Shown: piece by piece, positions 35,647 to 46,277 of the stretch | Layout: the number at the start of each line of letters is the position of its first letter | Position numbering within the stretch: the first letter of the stretch is position 1 | Origin: Paracoccaceae bacterium | GTDB taxonomy: Bacteria > Pseudomonadota > Alphaproteobacteria > Rhodobacterales > Rhodobacteraceae | DNA length: 56,672 nucleotides | Assembly (NCBI GenBank): GCA_030148745.1 | Contig: JASBSV010000137.1 | Span: forward strand, 1-56,672 | Direction of reading: 5' to 3' | Position numbers and translations under genes: made by a program | The notes under the pieces: generated by a model | Told to the model about the DNA's origin: nothing | Databases searched by the model: none | What the model saw: the letters and a program-made list of their open reading frames with translations, nothing else

Positions 35647-37251
35647 ATGAACGACCATGAAACAGATCGTCCCGCGATGCCGAAACCGCCGCGTGACCGC
35701 GTCCTGATTTTTGACACCACCCTGCGTGATGGCGAACAAAGCCCCGGCGCCACCATGACGCATGATGAAAAGCTCGAGATTGCCGGGCTCCTCGACGAGA
35801 TGGGCGTCGATATCATCGAGGCCGGGTTCCCCATTGCCTCCGAGGGCGATTTCCATGCCGTCAGCGAGATCGCGAAACTCTCGCGAAACAGCGTGATCTG
35901 CGGGCTGGCGCGGGCCAATTTCAAGGATATAGACCGTTGCTGGGAGGCGGTGAAACACGCGCGCGCGCCGCGCATCCATACCTTTATCGGCACCTCGCCC
36001 CTGCACCGGGCGATCCCGAACCTCGATCGCGACCAGATGGCCGAACGGATTCACGATACGGTCACCCATGCGCGCAATCTGTGCGACAATATCCAGTGGT
36101 CGCCGATGGATGCCACTCGCACTGAAGAGGATTATCTCTGTCGCGTGGTCGAGATCGCGATCAAGGCCGGGGCCACGACCATCAACATCCCCGACACTGT
36201 GGGCTATACCGCGCCGCGCGAAAGCGCCGATCTGATCCGTATGCTGATCGAAAAGGTGCCCGGCGCGGATGAGGTGATCTTTGCCACCCATTGCCACAAT
36301 GATCTGGGCATGGCGACGGCAAACGCCTTGGCCGCCGTCGAAGGCGGCGCGCGGCAAATCGAATGCACGATCAACGGCCTGGGTGAGCGGGCCGGGAACA
36401 CCGCGCTGGAAGAGGTGGTGATGGCGCTGAAGGTGCGCAACGATATCATGCCCTGGCATACCGGCATTGACACCACCAAGATCATGAACATCAGCCGCCG
36501 CGTCGCGGCCGTGTCGGGCTTTGCGGTGCAGTTCAACAAGGCGATTGTCGGCAAGAATGCCTTTGCCCATGAAAGCGGCATCCATCAGGACGGCATGCTG
36601 AAAAACGCCGAGACCTTCGAGATCATGCGCCCGTCGGACGTGGGCCTGTCGGACACCAATCTGGTCATGGGCAAACATTCGGGCCGCGCCGCACTGCGCG
36701 CTAAGCTCAAGGATCTGGGCTTTGATCTTGCGGATAATCAGCTCAAGGACGTCTTTGTACGCTTCAAGGCCCTGGCCGATCGCAAGAAAGAGGTTTACGA
36801 CGACGATCTGGTGGCACTGATGCGCGATCAGTCAGCCGATGAGCAAAGCGACCGCCTGCAGATCAAGAAACTGCGCGTCGTTTGCGGCACCGAAGGGCCC
36901 CAGACCGCCGATCTGACGATGAGCATCGATGGCAAGGATCACCAGATCGAGGCCACCGGCGACGGGCCGGTCGATGCGACCTTCAATGCGGTCAAGGCCC
37001 TGTTTCAGCATAATGCGCGGCTCCAGCTTTATCAGGTCCATGCGGTGACCGAAGGCACCGACGCACAGGCTACGGTCAGCGTGCGGATGGAGGAGGAGGG
37101 CAGAATTGCCACCGGTCAGTCGGCAGATACCGATACCGTCGTTGCCAGTGCCAAGGCCTATGTCAACGCGCTGAACCGGCTTCTGGTGCGCCGCGGTCAG
37201 GCCGAGCCGGGCTATGATGTCAAAGGCGTCAGCTATAAGGACGTCGGCTGA
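35647..37251 (+). CDS. leuA: 2-isopropylmalate synthase
   Basis: The protein has 534 residues. The TIM-barrel catalytic domain begins VLIFDTTLRDGEQSPGATM (the HMGL signature, about residues 19-37) and includes the metal-binding FATHCHNDLGMATANALAAV block. The C-terminal regulatory LeuA dimer domain (from about residue 395) gives leucine feedback inhibition. It condenses acetyl-CoA with 2-oxoisovalerate, the first step of leucine synthesis. The length fits the class with the allosteric domain. It is preceded by a leucine leader peptide. Confidence 0.97.
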   Translation: MNDHETDRPAMPKPPRDRVLIFDTTLRDGEQSPGATMTHDEKLEIAGLLDEMGVDIIEAGFPIASEGDFHAVSEIAKLSRNSVICGLARANFKDIDRCWEAVKHARAPRIHTFIGTSPLHRAIPNLDRDQMAERIHDTVTHARNLCDNIQWSPMDATRTEEDYLCRVVEIAIKAGATTINIPDTVGYTAPRESADLIRMLIEKVPGADEVIFATHCHNDLGMATANALAAVEGGARQIECTINGLGERAGNTALEEVVMALKVRNDIMPWHTGIDTTKIMNISRRVAAVSGFAVQFNKAIVGKNAFAHESGIHQDGMLKNAETFEIMRPSDVGLSDTNLVMGKHSGRAALRAKLKDLGFDLADNQLKDVFVRFKALADRKKEVYDDDLVALMRDQSADEQSDRLQIKKLRVVCGTEGPQTADLTMSIDGKDHQIEATGDGPVDATFNAVKALFQHNARLQLYQVHAVTEGTDAQATVSVRMEEEGRIATGQSADTDTVVASAKAYVNALNRLLVRRGQAEPGYDVKGVSYKDVG

Positions 37252-37273
37252 GGCCGGATAAAGGGGACTGTCC

Positions 37274-38026
37274 GTGAACACCTATGATCTGAACGGTAAA
37301 ACGGCGGTCGTGACCGGCGGCGCGCAGGGTATTGGCCTTGCCGTGGTGCACCGGTTGCTGGCCTCTGGCGCAAGCGTTGCCAGCTGGGACAGGAACGGTG
37401 CGCGCAATCGCGAGGCGATGGTGCCGCTTTCGGCTCAGGGGCGGGTTGCTGCCCTTGACTGCGATGTGGCCGATTGGTCATCGGTCAGCGCCGCGCTGAC
37501 CGAGACCGCCAGCGCATTGGGCGAGGTCGATATCGTGGTCAACAGTGCAGGTCTGGCCGGCCCGAACGCCACGGTCGAGGATTACGACAATGACGCCTGG
37601 AACAGCATCATGGCGGTCAATCTGACCGGCACCTACCATGTGAATAAAAGCGTCATCGCGGGGATGAAGGCGCGCGGCTATGGGCGCATCGTCAACATTG
37701 CCTCTGTGGCGGGCAAAGAGGGTAATCCAAACGCATGTGCCTATTCGGCCTCCAAGGCGGGGGTGATCGGCTTTACCAAATCCTTAGGCAAAGAGCTGGC
37801 CGGCTACGATATCGCGGTCAACTGCGTGACCCCGGCCGCCGCGCGCACACCGATTTTCGATCAGATGTCACAGGAGCATATCGACTATATGCTGTCCAAG
37901 ATCCCGCGCGCGCGATTTTTGGAGGTTGAAGAGGCGGCCAATATGATTGCCTGGCTCGTCAGTGCCGAAAATTCCTTTACCACGGCAGGCGTCTTTGACC
38001 TGTCCGGAGGGCGGGCAACATATTGA
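37274..38026 (+). CDS. Short-chain dehydrogenase/reductase
   Basis: This 250-residue protein starts at a GTG 22 bp after leuA. It has the NAD(P)-binding TGGAQGIG (residues 14-21), NSAG at about 90-93, and the catalytic Ser144, Tyr157 and Lys161 (YSASK). The C-terminal GVFDLSGGRATY is typical of classical SDRs such as KDG/3-oxoacyl reductases. Asp39 after the second strand (ASWDRN) favours NAD. The substrate is unknown. Its position suggests that it is co-transcribed with leuA. Confidence 0.88.
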   Translation: MNTYDLNGKTAVVTGGAQGIGLAVVHRLLASGASVASWDRNGARNREAMVPLSAQGRVAALDCDVADWSSVSAALTETASALGEVDIVVNSAGLAGPNATVEDYDNDAWNSIMAVNLTGTYHVNKSVIAGMKARGYGRIVNIASVAGKEGNPNACAYSASKAGVIGFTKSLGKELAGYDIAVNCVTPAAARTPIFDQMSQEHIDYMLSKIPRARFLEVEEAANMIAWLVSAENSFTTAGVFDLSGGRATY

Positions 38027-39220
<1,194 letters not shown>

Positions 39221-39241
39221 TCGATCCTTTCGGGGGCAGCC

Positions 39242-40165
39242 TTGGCACGTGACAGAGGTACGTCAGAAACATTTGTCCGCCCCGTTCGCCGTATTCTGGT
39301 GGGCGGGTTGGTCATGTTTCTGGTGCTCGTCTTTCTGATCTGGCGCATCGACAGTCCGCGCGTCGAACGCTTCCGTGCCAATATGATCGACCGTGTGCTG
39401 CCCAATTTCGACTGGGTGCTTCTGCCGGTGACCAGCATGGCCAATATGCTGAGCGATTTTCAGTCCTACGCGCGGGTATATCAGCAAAACCAAGAGCTGC
39501 GCCGCGAGTTGCAGCAGATGAAAGCCTGGAAAGAGGCCGCGCTTCAGCTTGAGCAGAAAAATGCCAAGCTTCTGGATCTCAACAACGTGCGGCTGGACCC
39601 CAAATATACTTTCATCACCGGGGTCGTTCTGGCCGATAGCGGCTCACCCTTCCGCCAGTCGGTTCTTCTCAACATCGGCAGTCAGGACGGGGTTCAAGAC
39701 GGCTGGGCCGCGATGGACGGTATCGGCCTGGTAGGGCGCATCTCTGGCGTTGGTCGTAAAACCGCACGGGTTATCCTGCTGACCGACAGCTCAAGCCGGA
39801 TCCCGATTACGGTTCAGCCTTCGGGGCAGACGGCGATGCTGACCGGCGATAACTCGGCCCTGCCGCCGATCGAGTTTCTGGAAAGCCCCGAACGCGTGCG
39901 GCCCGGCGACAGGGTTGTATCGTCGGGCGATGGGGGCGTGTTTCCCGCCGGCCTTCTGGTGGGGCAGGTGGTGCTGGGGCGTGACGGGATTTTCCGGGTG
40001 CGCCTAACGGCCGATTATGAGCGGCTGGAGTTTTTGCGCATCCTCAGAACCCACCCGGCCGAGGCGGTCACCGATCCCGGCGGCCTTGTCCTGCCCGATC
40101 CGCAAGCCCAGCCCCAACCCCAGCCTCAGGCCCAGGCCGATCCCGAGGTCAGCAAGGATGGATAG
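39242..40165 (+). CDS. mreC: Rod-shape-determining protein MreC
   Basis: The protein has 307 residues from a TTG start, 21 bp after mreB. One membrane segment near the N-terminus (about 19-37: LVGGLVMFLVLVFLIW) is followed by a coiled coil (NQELRRELQQMKAWKEAALQ) and periplasmic beta domains (LLNIGSQDGVQDGWAAM, GLVGRISGVG). The C-terminal tail is a Pro-Gln repeat. It couples MreB to PBP2/RodA. Confidence 0.94.
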   Translation: MARDRGTSETFVRPVRRILVGGLVMFLVLVFLIWRIDSPRVERFRANMIDRVLPNFDWVLLPVTSMANMLSDFQSYARVYQQNQELRRELQQMKAWKEAALQLEQKNAKLLDLNNVRLDPKYTFITGVVLADSGSPFRQSVLLNIGSQDGVQDGWAAMDGIGLVGRISGVGRKTARVILLTDSSSRIPITVQPSGQTAMLTGDNSALPPIEFLESPERVRPGDRVVSSGDGGVFPAGLLVGQVVLGRDGIFRVRLTADYERLEFLRILRTHPAEAVTDPGGLVLPDPQAQPQPQPQAQADPEVSKDG

Positions 40166-40694
40166 GGTTTTGGTTCGCAGATGGCTGTTTCGGGGGCTGT
40201 TTCTGGCGGCATGCAGCCTTGTCATCCTGATCCAGCTTCTGCCGCTCAGCACTTTGCCGCCGCGGATCCCGGCGCCCGATGTTCTGCCGGTTTTGACATT
40301 TGCCTGGGTGCTGCGGCGCCCCGAATATGTGCCTATCGTTCTGGTGGCGCTCGTTTTTCTTATGGCCGATCTGTTTTTCATGCGCCCGCCCGGGCTTTGG
40401 GCGGCGCTGGTTGTCGCCGGCTCTGAGGTGCTGCGAACCCGCGGGCTTGCGTTTCGGGACATGCCGTTTATTTTTGAGTGGGCCCTGGTTGCGGCGATCC
40501 TTGCGTCGATCATGCTGATCAATCAGGTGGTGCTTTTCGTGACGGTCAGTCAGGCGCCAAGGCTTGGCCCCAGTCTGATCCAAATGCTTCTGACGGTGGC
40601 GCTTTATCCCGCTGCGGTGATTGTGACGCAATTGCTGCTCAAGGTGCGCAGGCCGACATCCGCTGAATTGACCAAACACGGAGGACGCGCATGA
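40158..40694 (+). CDS. mreD: Rod-shape-determining protein MreD
   Basis: The protein is 178 residues from the ATG at 40158, overlapping the end of mreC by eight bases. It is a hydrophobic protein with about five membrane segments (for example LFLAACSLVILIQLLPL, YVPIVLVALVFLMADLFF and LLTVALYPAAVIVTQLLL). The family sequence is poorly conserved, but size, topology and position fix the call. Its stop overlaps the start of the PBP2 gene. Confidence 0.9.
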   Translation: MDRVLVRRWLFRGLFLAACSLVILIQLLPLSTLPPRIPAPDVLPVLTFAWVLRRPEYVPIVLVALVFLMADLFFMRPPGLWAALVVAGSEVLRTRGLAFRDMPFIFEWALVAAILASIMLINQVVLFVTVSQAPRLGPSLIQMLLTVALYPAAVIVTQLLLKVRRPTSAELTKHGGRA

Positions 40695-42631
40695 AACGCT
40701 CGCCTCGCGATACCGAAGAAAGCGCCCGCAAGATAAGCCGCCGGGGCCTGATACTGGCCGCCGGGCAGGCGGGTGTGTTCGCGCTTTTGGGGCTGCGGAT
40801 GCGCCAGCTTCAGATCAAGGAGGCGGCGCAATTCCGGCTTTTGGCCGAAGAAAACCGGATCAACATTCGCCTGATCCCGCCGACGCGCGGTCTGATTTTC
40901 GACCGCAACGGCGAGGTGATAGCAGATAACGAACAAAATTACCGGGTGGTCATCGTTCGCGAGGATGCTGGCGATGTCGATCAGGTGCTCGAGCGGTTGT
41001 CGCAGCTTATTCCACTGGCACCGGAAGCTATCGACCGGGCCAAGGCCGAGATCAAGAAGCGCAGCGCCTTTGTGCCGGTACAGGTGGCCGACAGATTAAG
41101 CTGGAACGAAATCTCGGCCGTGGCGGTGAACGCGCCGGCACTGCCCGGCGTGTCGCCCGAGGTGGGCCTGTCGCGGATTTATCCGCATGGCCCCGATATG
41201 GCCCATATCGCCGGCTACGTCGGACCGGTCAGCGATTACGATCTGTCGCGGCTCGAAGATCAGGATCCGGTGCTTCAGATCCCCGAGTTTCAGATCGGTA
41301 AAACCGGGGTCGAGGCCAAGCTTGAACGCACCCTGCGCGGGCAGGCGGGCACCAAACGCATTGAGGTCAACGCCGTGGGCCGCGTTATGCGCGAGCTTGA
41401 TCGCGATCCGGGCGTGCCGGGCGCCGATCTGCAACTGACCATCGACAATGATCTGCAAAATTACGTTCAGGCGCGGCTGGATGGCGAAAGCGCCGCTGTC
41501 GTGGTTACCGACGTTGAAACGGGCGATCTGCTTGCAATGGGGTCGGCCCCGTCCTTTGACCCGAACAAATTCGTGCGCGGCATTTCCTCGGCCGATTATT
41601 CGCTGCTGACCTCGAATAAATATCGCCCGCTGGCCAACAAGACCGCTCAGGGCACCTATCCGCCGGGCTCAACCTTCAAGATGGTGACAGCACTGGCGGC
41701 GCTGGAAGAGGGGCTCGTCACCCCGGAGGAGACGATCTATTGCCGCGGCTACATCGAGCTGGGCAAGCGCCGCTTTCACTGCTGGAAGCGCTCGGGCCAC
41801 GGGCAGATGAACCTGCACGATGGTATCGCCCAGTCCTGCGATGTCTATTATTACGAACTGGCCCAGCGTGTCGGGATCGAAAAGATCACTGCCATGGCCC
41901 GTCGAATGGGGCTGGGCATCCGCCACCCGGTTCCGATCTCGGCGGTGGCCAAGGGCCTGACCCCCACTAAGGACTGGAAGAAAGAGCATCGCGGCAGCGA
42001 TTGGGTGGTTGGCGATACGCTCAACTCGGCCATCGGGCAGGGTTTTGTTCTGGCCTCGCCTCTTCAGCTGTCGGTGATGACGGCGCGCCTTGCCTCGGGC
42101 CGCGCAATCGAGCCGCGGCTGATCAAATCGGTCAACGGGGTCGAAGTAGAAAGCGCGCCGCCCGACGGGCTGGGATTGAACGAGAATAATCTGCGGATGA
42201 TCCGCCGGGCGATGTTTGCGGTCTCCAACACCCGCCGCGGCACCGCATTTCGCTCGCGCATTATCGATGAAGCCTATCAGATGGCGGGCAAGACCGGCAC
42301 CAGTCAGGTGCGCAATATCACGATGGAAGAACGCCGTCAGGGTATCTTTCGCGACGAGGATCTGCCGTGGGAGCGGCGCGATCATGCGCTTTTCGTGAAT
42401 TTCGCACCCTTCAAGGCACCAAAGATTGCGGTTTCGGTGGTGGTAGAACACGGCGGTGGTGGGTCTGTTGCCGCAGCGCCCATTGCGCGGGATGTCACGC
42501 TTTATGCCCTGACCGGCGGCCTGCCGCCGCTTGAGGCTTATCCGCAGCGCGACCGCCCCCGCATCCAACGCGAACAAAGTGAGCTGCCCTTGGTGCCGCG
42601 CGAGAATTCGAGCAAGGCAAGCCGCGCATGA
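40691..42631 (+). CDS. mrdA: Penicillin-binding protein 2 (elongasome transpeptidase)
   Basis: This 646-residue protein has an N-terminal membrane anchor (about residues 17-35, RRGLILAAGQAGVFALLGL), the pedestal motif RGLIFDRNGEVIADN, and a transpeptidase domain with Ser327 in YPPGSTFKM, the SxN-equivalent SCDVYYYE and KTGTSQ. It crosslinks peptidoglycan in the elongasome and is the target of mecillinam. It overlaps mreD by four bases and rodA by four bases. Confidence 0.96.
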   Translation: MKRSPRDTEESARKISRRGLILAAGQAGVFALLGLRMRQLQIKEAAQFRLLAEENRINIRLIPPTRGLIFDRNGEVIADNEQNYRVVIVREDAGDVDQVLERLSQLIPLAPEAIDRAKAEIKKRSAFVPVQVADRLSWNEISAVAVNAPALPGVSPEVGLSRIYPHGPDMAHIAGYVGPVSDYDLSRLEDQDPVLQIPEFQIGKTGVEAKLERTLRGQAGTKRIEVNAVGRVMRELDRDPGVPGADLQLTIDNDLQNYVQARLDGESAAVVVTDVETGDLLAMGSAPSFDPNKFVRGISSADYSLLTSNKYRPLANKTAQGTYPPGSTFKMVTALAALEEGLVTPEETIYCRGYIELGKRRFHCWKRSGHGQMNLHDGIAQSCDVYYYELAQRVGIEKITAMARRMGLGIRHPVPISAVAKGLTPTKDWKKEHRGSDWVVGDTLNSAIGQGFVLASPLQLSVMTARLASGRAIEPRLIKSVNGVEVESAPPDGLGLNENNLRMIRRAMFAVSNTRRGTAFRSRIIDEAYQMAGKTGTSQVRNITMEERRQGIFRDEDLPWERRDHALFVNFAPFKAPKIAVSVVVEHGGGGSVAAAPIARDVTLYALTGGLPPLEAYPQRDRPRIQREQSELPLVPRENSSKASRA

Positions 42632-43767
42632 GCTATCTTGAGCATTCTCATAAATCCGTTCCCAGTGGGTTTTCAAAGGTGCTCTATCTGAACTGGGCAC
42701 TGGTTCTGCTGCTGGTCGCTGCCGCCGCTTTTGGGTTTTTGATGCTCTATTCGATCGCCGGCGGTTCGATGACCCCATGGGTAGAGCCGCAGCTTAAGCG
42801 CTTTGTCTTTGGCATGTTCCTGATGCTCGTTGTGGCCATGGTTCCGATCTGGTTCTGGCGAAACATGGCGGGACTTGCCTTTGGGATCTCGATCTTGCTG
42901 CTTCTGGCGGTCGATTTTTTCGGAACGGTCAACATGGGGGCGCAGCGCTGGATTGATCTTGGTTTTATGCGTCTGCAACCTTCGGAGCTGACCAAGATCA
43001 CGCTGGTGATGATACTGGCGGCCTATTACGACTGGCTGGATATCCGCAAAACATCACGGCCGCTCTGGGTGCTTATCCCGGTGCTTTTGATCCTATTGCC
43101 CGTTTTTCTTGTGCTCAAGCAGCCCGATCTGGGGACTGCCATTCTGCTTCTGGGCGGTGGCGGGATCATGATGTTTCTGGCTGGTGTCAGCTGGATCTAT
43201 TTCGCCGCCGTCTTCACTCTGGCCGGAGGTTTGGTAACGGCGGTCTTTGTGTCGCGCGGCACGCCCTGGCAGCTGATCAAGGACTATCAGTTCAAGCGTA
43301 TCGATACCTTCCTTGACCCGGGCTCTGATCCCTTGGGGGCGGGCTATAACATTACTCAGGCAAAGATCGCTCTGGGTTCGGGCGGCTGGAGCGGGCGCGG
43401 CTTCATGCAGGGCACGCAGACACGGCTGAATTTCCTGCCCGAAAAACAGACTGATTTCATCTTTACCACATTGGCCGAAGAGTTCGGCTTTGTCGGCGCC
43501 TTTTCATTGCTCATGATTTATGGCGCGATTGTCGTCTTTTGTGTGGCTTCGGCGATGAAAACCAAGGACCGGTTCGCCTCACTTTTGATTCTGGGGGTAG
43601 GGGCGACGTTTTTCCTTTATTTCTCGGTCAATATGCTGATGGTCATGGGGCTGGCGCCGGTCGTCGGTGTTCCGCTGCCGCTGGTTTCTTATGGCGGCTC
43701 GGCAATGCTGGTTCTGCTGGTGGCTTTTGGACTGGTCCAAAGCGCACATATTCACCGCCCGAGGTAG
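42628..43767 (+). CDS. rodA: Peptidoglycan glycosyltransferase RodA
   Basis: This 379-residue SEDS polytopic protein has about ten membrane segments. It has the RW(I)D-containing MGAQRWIDLGFMRLQPSELTK-type block split across a loop, LKQPDLGTAILLL, the ALGSGGWSGRGFMQGTQT loop, LPEKQTDFIFTTLAEEFGF and the C-terminal PLVSYGGSAML. It polymerises lipid II in partnership with PBP2. Confidence 0.96.
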   Translation: MSYLEHSHKSVPSGFSKVLYLNWALVLLLVAAAAFGFLMLYSIAGGSMTPWVEPQLKRFVFGMFLMLVVAMVPIWFWRNMAGLAFGISILLLLAVDFFGTVNMGAQRWIDLGFMRLQPSELTKITLVMILAAYYDWLDIRKTSRPLWVLIPVLLILLPVFLVLKQPDLGTAILLLGGGGIMMFLAGVSWIYFAAVFTLAGGLVTAVFVSRGTPWQLIKDYQFKRIDTFLDPGSDPLGAGYNITQAKIALGSGGWSGRGFMQGTQTRLNFLPEKQTDFIFTTLAEEFGFVGAFSLLMIYGAIVVFCVASAMKTKDRFASLLILGVGATFFLYFSVNMLMVMGLAPVVGVPLPLVSYGGSAMLVLLVAFGLVQSAHIHRPR

Positions 43768-43770
43768 GTT

Positions 43771-44706
43771 TTGACGATCAATATCCTGTTTGCCGGTCAT
43801 GTTTCGCGCTGGCCCGATTATCGCGAGCCGCTGGAAACCGCGCTGCGTGCGGCGGGTCTGGAATTTGACCTGCGGCCTGAGTTCGCCGATCCCGCGCAGG
43901 TCGATTACATTATCGTCGCGCCAAATGGGCCGATTTCCGATTTCTCGCCCTATCGGCGTGCCCGCGCGGTGCTAAGCCTTTGGGCCGGGGTTGAGGGGCT
44001 GATCGATAACCCAACACTTAACCAGCCGCTGACGCGGATGGTCGATGCGGGCCTGACCGAAGGCATGGTGGAATGGGTGACGGGGCATGTTCTGCGTCAT
44101 CATCTGGGCATGGATGCGCAGATTTGCGCCACTGAGCCTCGCTGGCATCCGGTGGCGCCGCCCTTGGCCCGCGACCGGCCGATCGGGGTTCTGGGACTGG
44201 GCGCTTTGGGCTGCGCGGTGGCGCAATCGCTGAGCCGGCTGAACTTTCCGGTAAACGGCTGGAGCCGGCGCGACAAATCCATCGCCGGAATAGCCACGCG
44301 TCACGGCGACACCGGCTTGCGCGAAACTCTGGCGCAAAGCCAGATCCTCGTGCTGTTGCTGCCGCTGACGCCGCAGACCGAAAACCTGATGAATGCCGAG
44401 CGGCTTAGCCTTTTGCCGCGCGGCGCAATCCTGGTGAACCCCGCCCGCGGACAGATAATCGACGACGAGGCGCTGTTGGCGGCGCTCGACCGGGGTGATC
44501 TTGCCCATGCGACGCTGGATGTTTTCCGGCAGGAGCCTTTGCCGCCGTCGCACCCGTTCTGGAGCCATCCGCAAGTGACCGTGACGCCCCATATCGCGTC
44601 GGAAACGCGGCCACGCTCGGCCTCGGAGGCGATCGCGGAAAATATCCGCCGCTGTGAAGACGGCAAGCCGCTTTTGCATCTGGCCGACCCGAACGCCGGC
44701 TATTGA
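43771..44706 (+). CDS. ghrA: Glyoxylate/hydroxypyruvate reductase A-like dehydrogenase
   Basis: This 311-residue protein starts at a TTG three bases after rodA. It has the D-2-hydroxyacid dehydrogenase NAD(P)-binding GVLGLGALGCAVAQSL (about 133-148) with Arg in WSRRDKS after strand 2, suggesting NADPH. The catalytic Arg is in NPARGQIIDDEALL, with Glu in FRQEPLPPSHPFW and His in TPHIASET. It reduces glyoxylate or hydroxypyruvate. Its place at the end of the cell-shape operon looks positional rather than functional. Confidence 0.88.
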   Translation: MTINILFAGHVSRWPDYREPLETALRAAGLEFDLRPEFADPAQVDYIIVAPNGPISDFSPYRRARAVLSLWAGVEGLIDNPTLNQPLTRMVDAGLTEGMVEWVTGHVLRHHLGMDAQICATEPRWHPVAPPLARDRPIGVLGLGALGCAVAQSLSRLNFPVNGWSRRDKSIAGIATRHGDTGLRETLAQSQILVLLLPLTPQTENLMNAERLSLLPRGAILVNPARGQIIDDEALLAALDRGDLAHATLDVFRQEPLPPSHPFWSHPQVTVTPHIASETRPRSASEAIAENIRRCEDGKPLLHLADPNAGY

Positions 44707-44710
44707 GCCT

Positions 44711-45508
44711 TCAGCGCAGGATCGGCGGCTTGTCGGGGTCGCTGCCGGGGGCAGGGCGCGCTGAGGCGGGGGCGGATGCCTCTGCCTTCGGGATATCGAA
44801 CCGCAGACCGGATTTGGCCAGCCGCGCCGCGAAAGGATCGCTGGCGCCGAAAAAACCGACATCCAGCGTGCCGGCGTCAATCCCGCTGAAGATCAGCGCT
44901 TCGTTGACCGCCTGAGACAGGGCCGCCTCGGCGCCCTGCCGGGCGTCGACAAAGGCCAGAAGATGCCCGCGCCGCGCGTCGTCATAGCGGATGCCGACAA
45001 GATAGGCGGCCCGGGCCAGCCCCGCCGCTGTCACCAGTTTGGTATCAAGAGCGGTGATCAGAACTTCGGGCAGGCCGCTGGGGGCAAAAATCTCACTGGG
45101 CCGGGCGAGAACCTGATCCGGGCCCTGACCGAGCGTGCGTTGCAGCCAGTCAAGCGCGTCGGGCGGGATCAGCATGGCCGAAGGCGCGACCTCAATGTTA
45201 AGCGCAAGCCCGATACCCTTGGGGGCAAGCATGGCAGCAACGCCGCGCCCCGAAAGCGCCGCATAAGGGGCCGGCTGTCCGGTAAAGGCAGCAAGCCGCG
45301 CCTCGCGGTCAAAGGCAAGCACATAGGCCTGATCCTCGACCTCGAACACCCGGGGCGCGACATCATCGCCGCTGGCCGCTTCATCAAGAAGCAGGAACAG
45401 TTCACCATCCGCCAGCCGCTCGTAAAATCGCAGCCGGGCGTTGTCATCTTCCGGCGCGGCCTGCATCAGCCCATGCGCCAGATCAATCGGGGTTTGATCG
45501 TTCGTCAT
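44711..45508 (-). CDS. SseB-domain protein
   Basis: The protein has 265 residues. The N-terminal half follows the SseB pattern: RFYERLADGELFLLLDE, YVLAFDREARLAAFTG and YAALSGRGVAAML, then LALNIEVAPSAMLIPPDALDWL. The C-terminus is Pro/Ala-rich. No enzymatic motif is present and the family role is unclear (E. coli SseB is linked to serine and sulfur metabolism). Its start overlaps the end of the upstream DNA-glycosylase gene by 26 bases. It is convergent with ghrA. Confidence 0.78.
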   Translation of the reverse strand: MTNDQTPIDLAHGLMQAAPEDDNARLRFYERLADGELFLLLDEAASGDDVAPRVFEVEDQAYVLAFDREARLAAFTGQPAPYAALSGRGVAAMLAPKGIGLALNIEVAPSAMLIPPDALDWLQRTLGQGPDQVLARPSEIFAPSGLPEVLITALDTKLVTAAGLARAAYLVGIRYDDARRGHLLAFVDARQGAEAALSQAVNEALIFSGIDAGTLDVGFFGASDPFAARLAKSGLRFDIPKAEASAPASARPAPGSDPDKPPILR

Positions 45509-46106
45509 TCAGCGCGTCTTTCACACGGTTTTTAAGCTCTGGCAACAGCTCGGCGGTGAACCAGGGGTTCTTTTTGATCCAGCCCGTATTGCGCCAAGAA
45601 GGATGGGGAAGGGCAAATATCTCACCGGAATGTTCGCGCCATCGCGCCACGGTGGCGGTGACCCCGTCAGCGGCTCCATCGCCCAGGTGCCATTTTTGCG
45701 CGTAGCCGCCCACAAGCAGCGTCAGCCGTGGCCGGCCCATATCCGCCAGCACCCGGCGACGCCAGGTTTCAGCGCAGATCGGCGGGGGCGGCAGATCGGC
45801 GCCTTTGGCATCAAGCCCGGGAAAGCAGAAAGCCATGGGCAGAATGGCGATCCTGCGCTGGTCATAGAATGTCGCCTCGTCGATATCCATCCATGCGCGC
45901 AGCCGGTCACCCGATGGGTCGGTAAAGGGCCGGCCGCTTGCATGAACGCGGGTGCCGGGGGCCTGACCGGCAATCAGGATCCGGGCGCCGGGGCGGTACC
46001 AGACCACCGGCCGTGGTTGGTGAGCCGAGGCTGTAGCGCCGAACCGGGCGCGGCACAGGCGGCAGTTTCGGATTTCGTCGGGCAGGGCGCCGGAAGGGGC
46101 TGTCAT
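45483..46106 (-). CDS. Uracil-DNA glycosylase superfamily protein
   Basis: The protein is 207 residues from the ATG at 46106; the frame upstream lacks homology. It has EIRNCRLCRARF (about 10-21), the substrate loop ILIAGQAPGTRVHASGRPF and DPSGDRLRAWM. FCFPG and PPPPICAETW add two more cysteines, and the C-terminal ALPHPSWRNTGW carries the catalytic-region His. Four cysteines (two in CRLC) could hold a metal site. This subgroup is widespread but not characterised, so true uracil excision activity is uncertain. Confidence 0.82.
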   Translation of the reverse strand: MTAPSGALPDEIRNCRLCRARFGATASAHQPRPVVWYRPGARILIAGQAPGTRVHASGRPFTDPSGDRLRAWMDIDEATFYDQRRIAILPMAFCFPGLDAKGADLPPPPICAETWRRRVLADMGRPRLTLLVGGYAQKWHLGDGAADGVTATVARWREHSGEIFALPHPSWRNTGWIKKNPWFTAELLPELKNRVKDALNDERSNPD

Positions 46107-46277
46107 GCCGCCAGATATAGGGCGGGCGCAGGCGCTCTTCAATTTCTTCGTGTTGCGCCTCTGCATCTGCTGGACGCGGCTTTGCGCGCGCCACGGCGCG
46201 CTTATTGGCAAAGCACATTGCCCCTCCCGCCTAACTGTTCTATTTCACGACAAACATAGCAGTTGGGGAGAGGCTGA

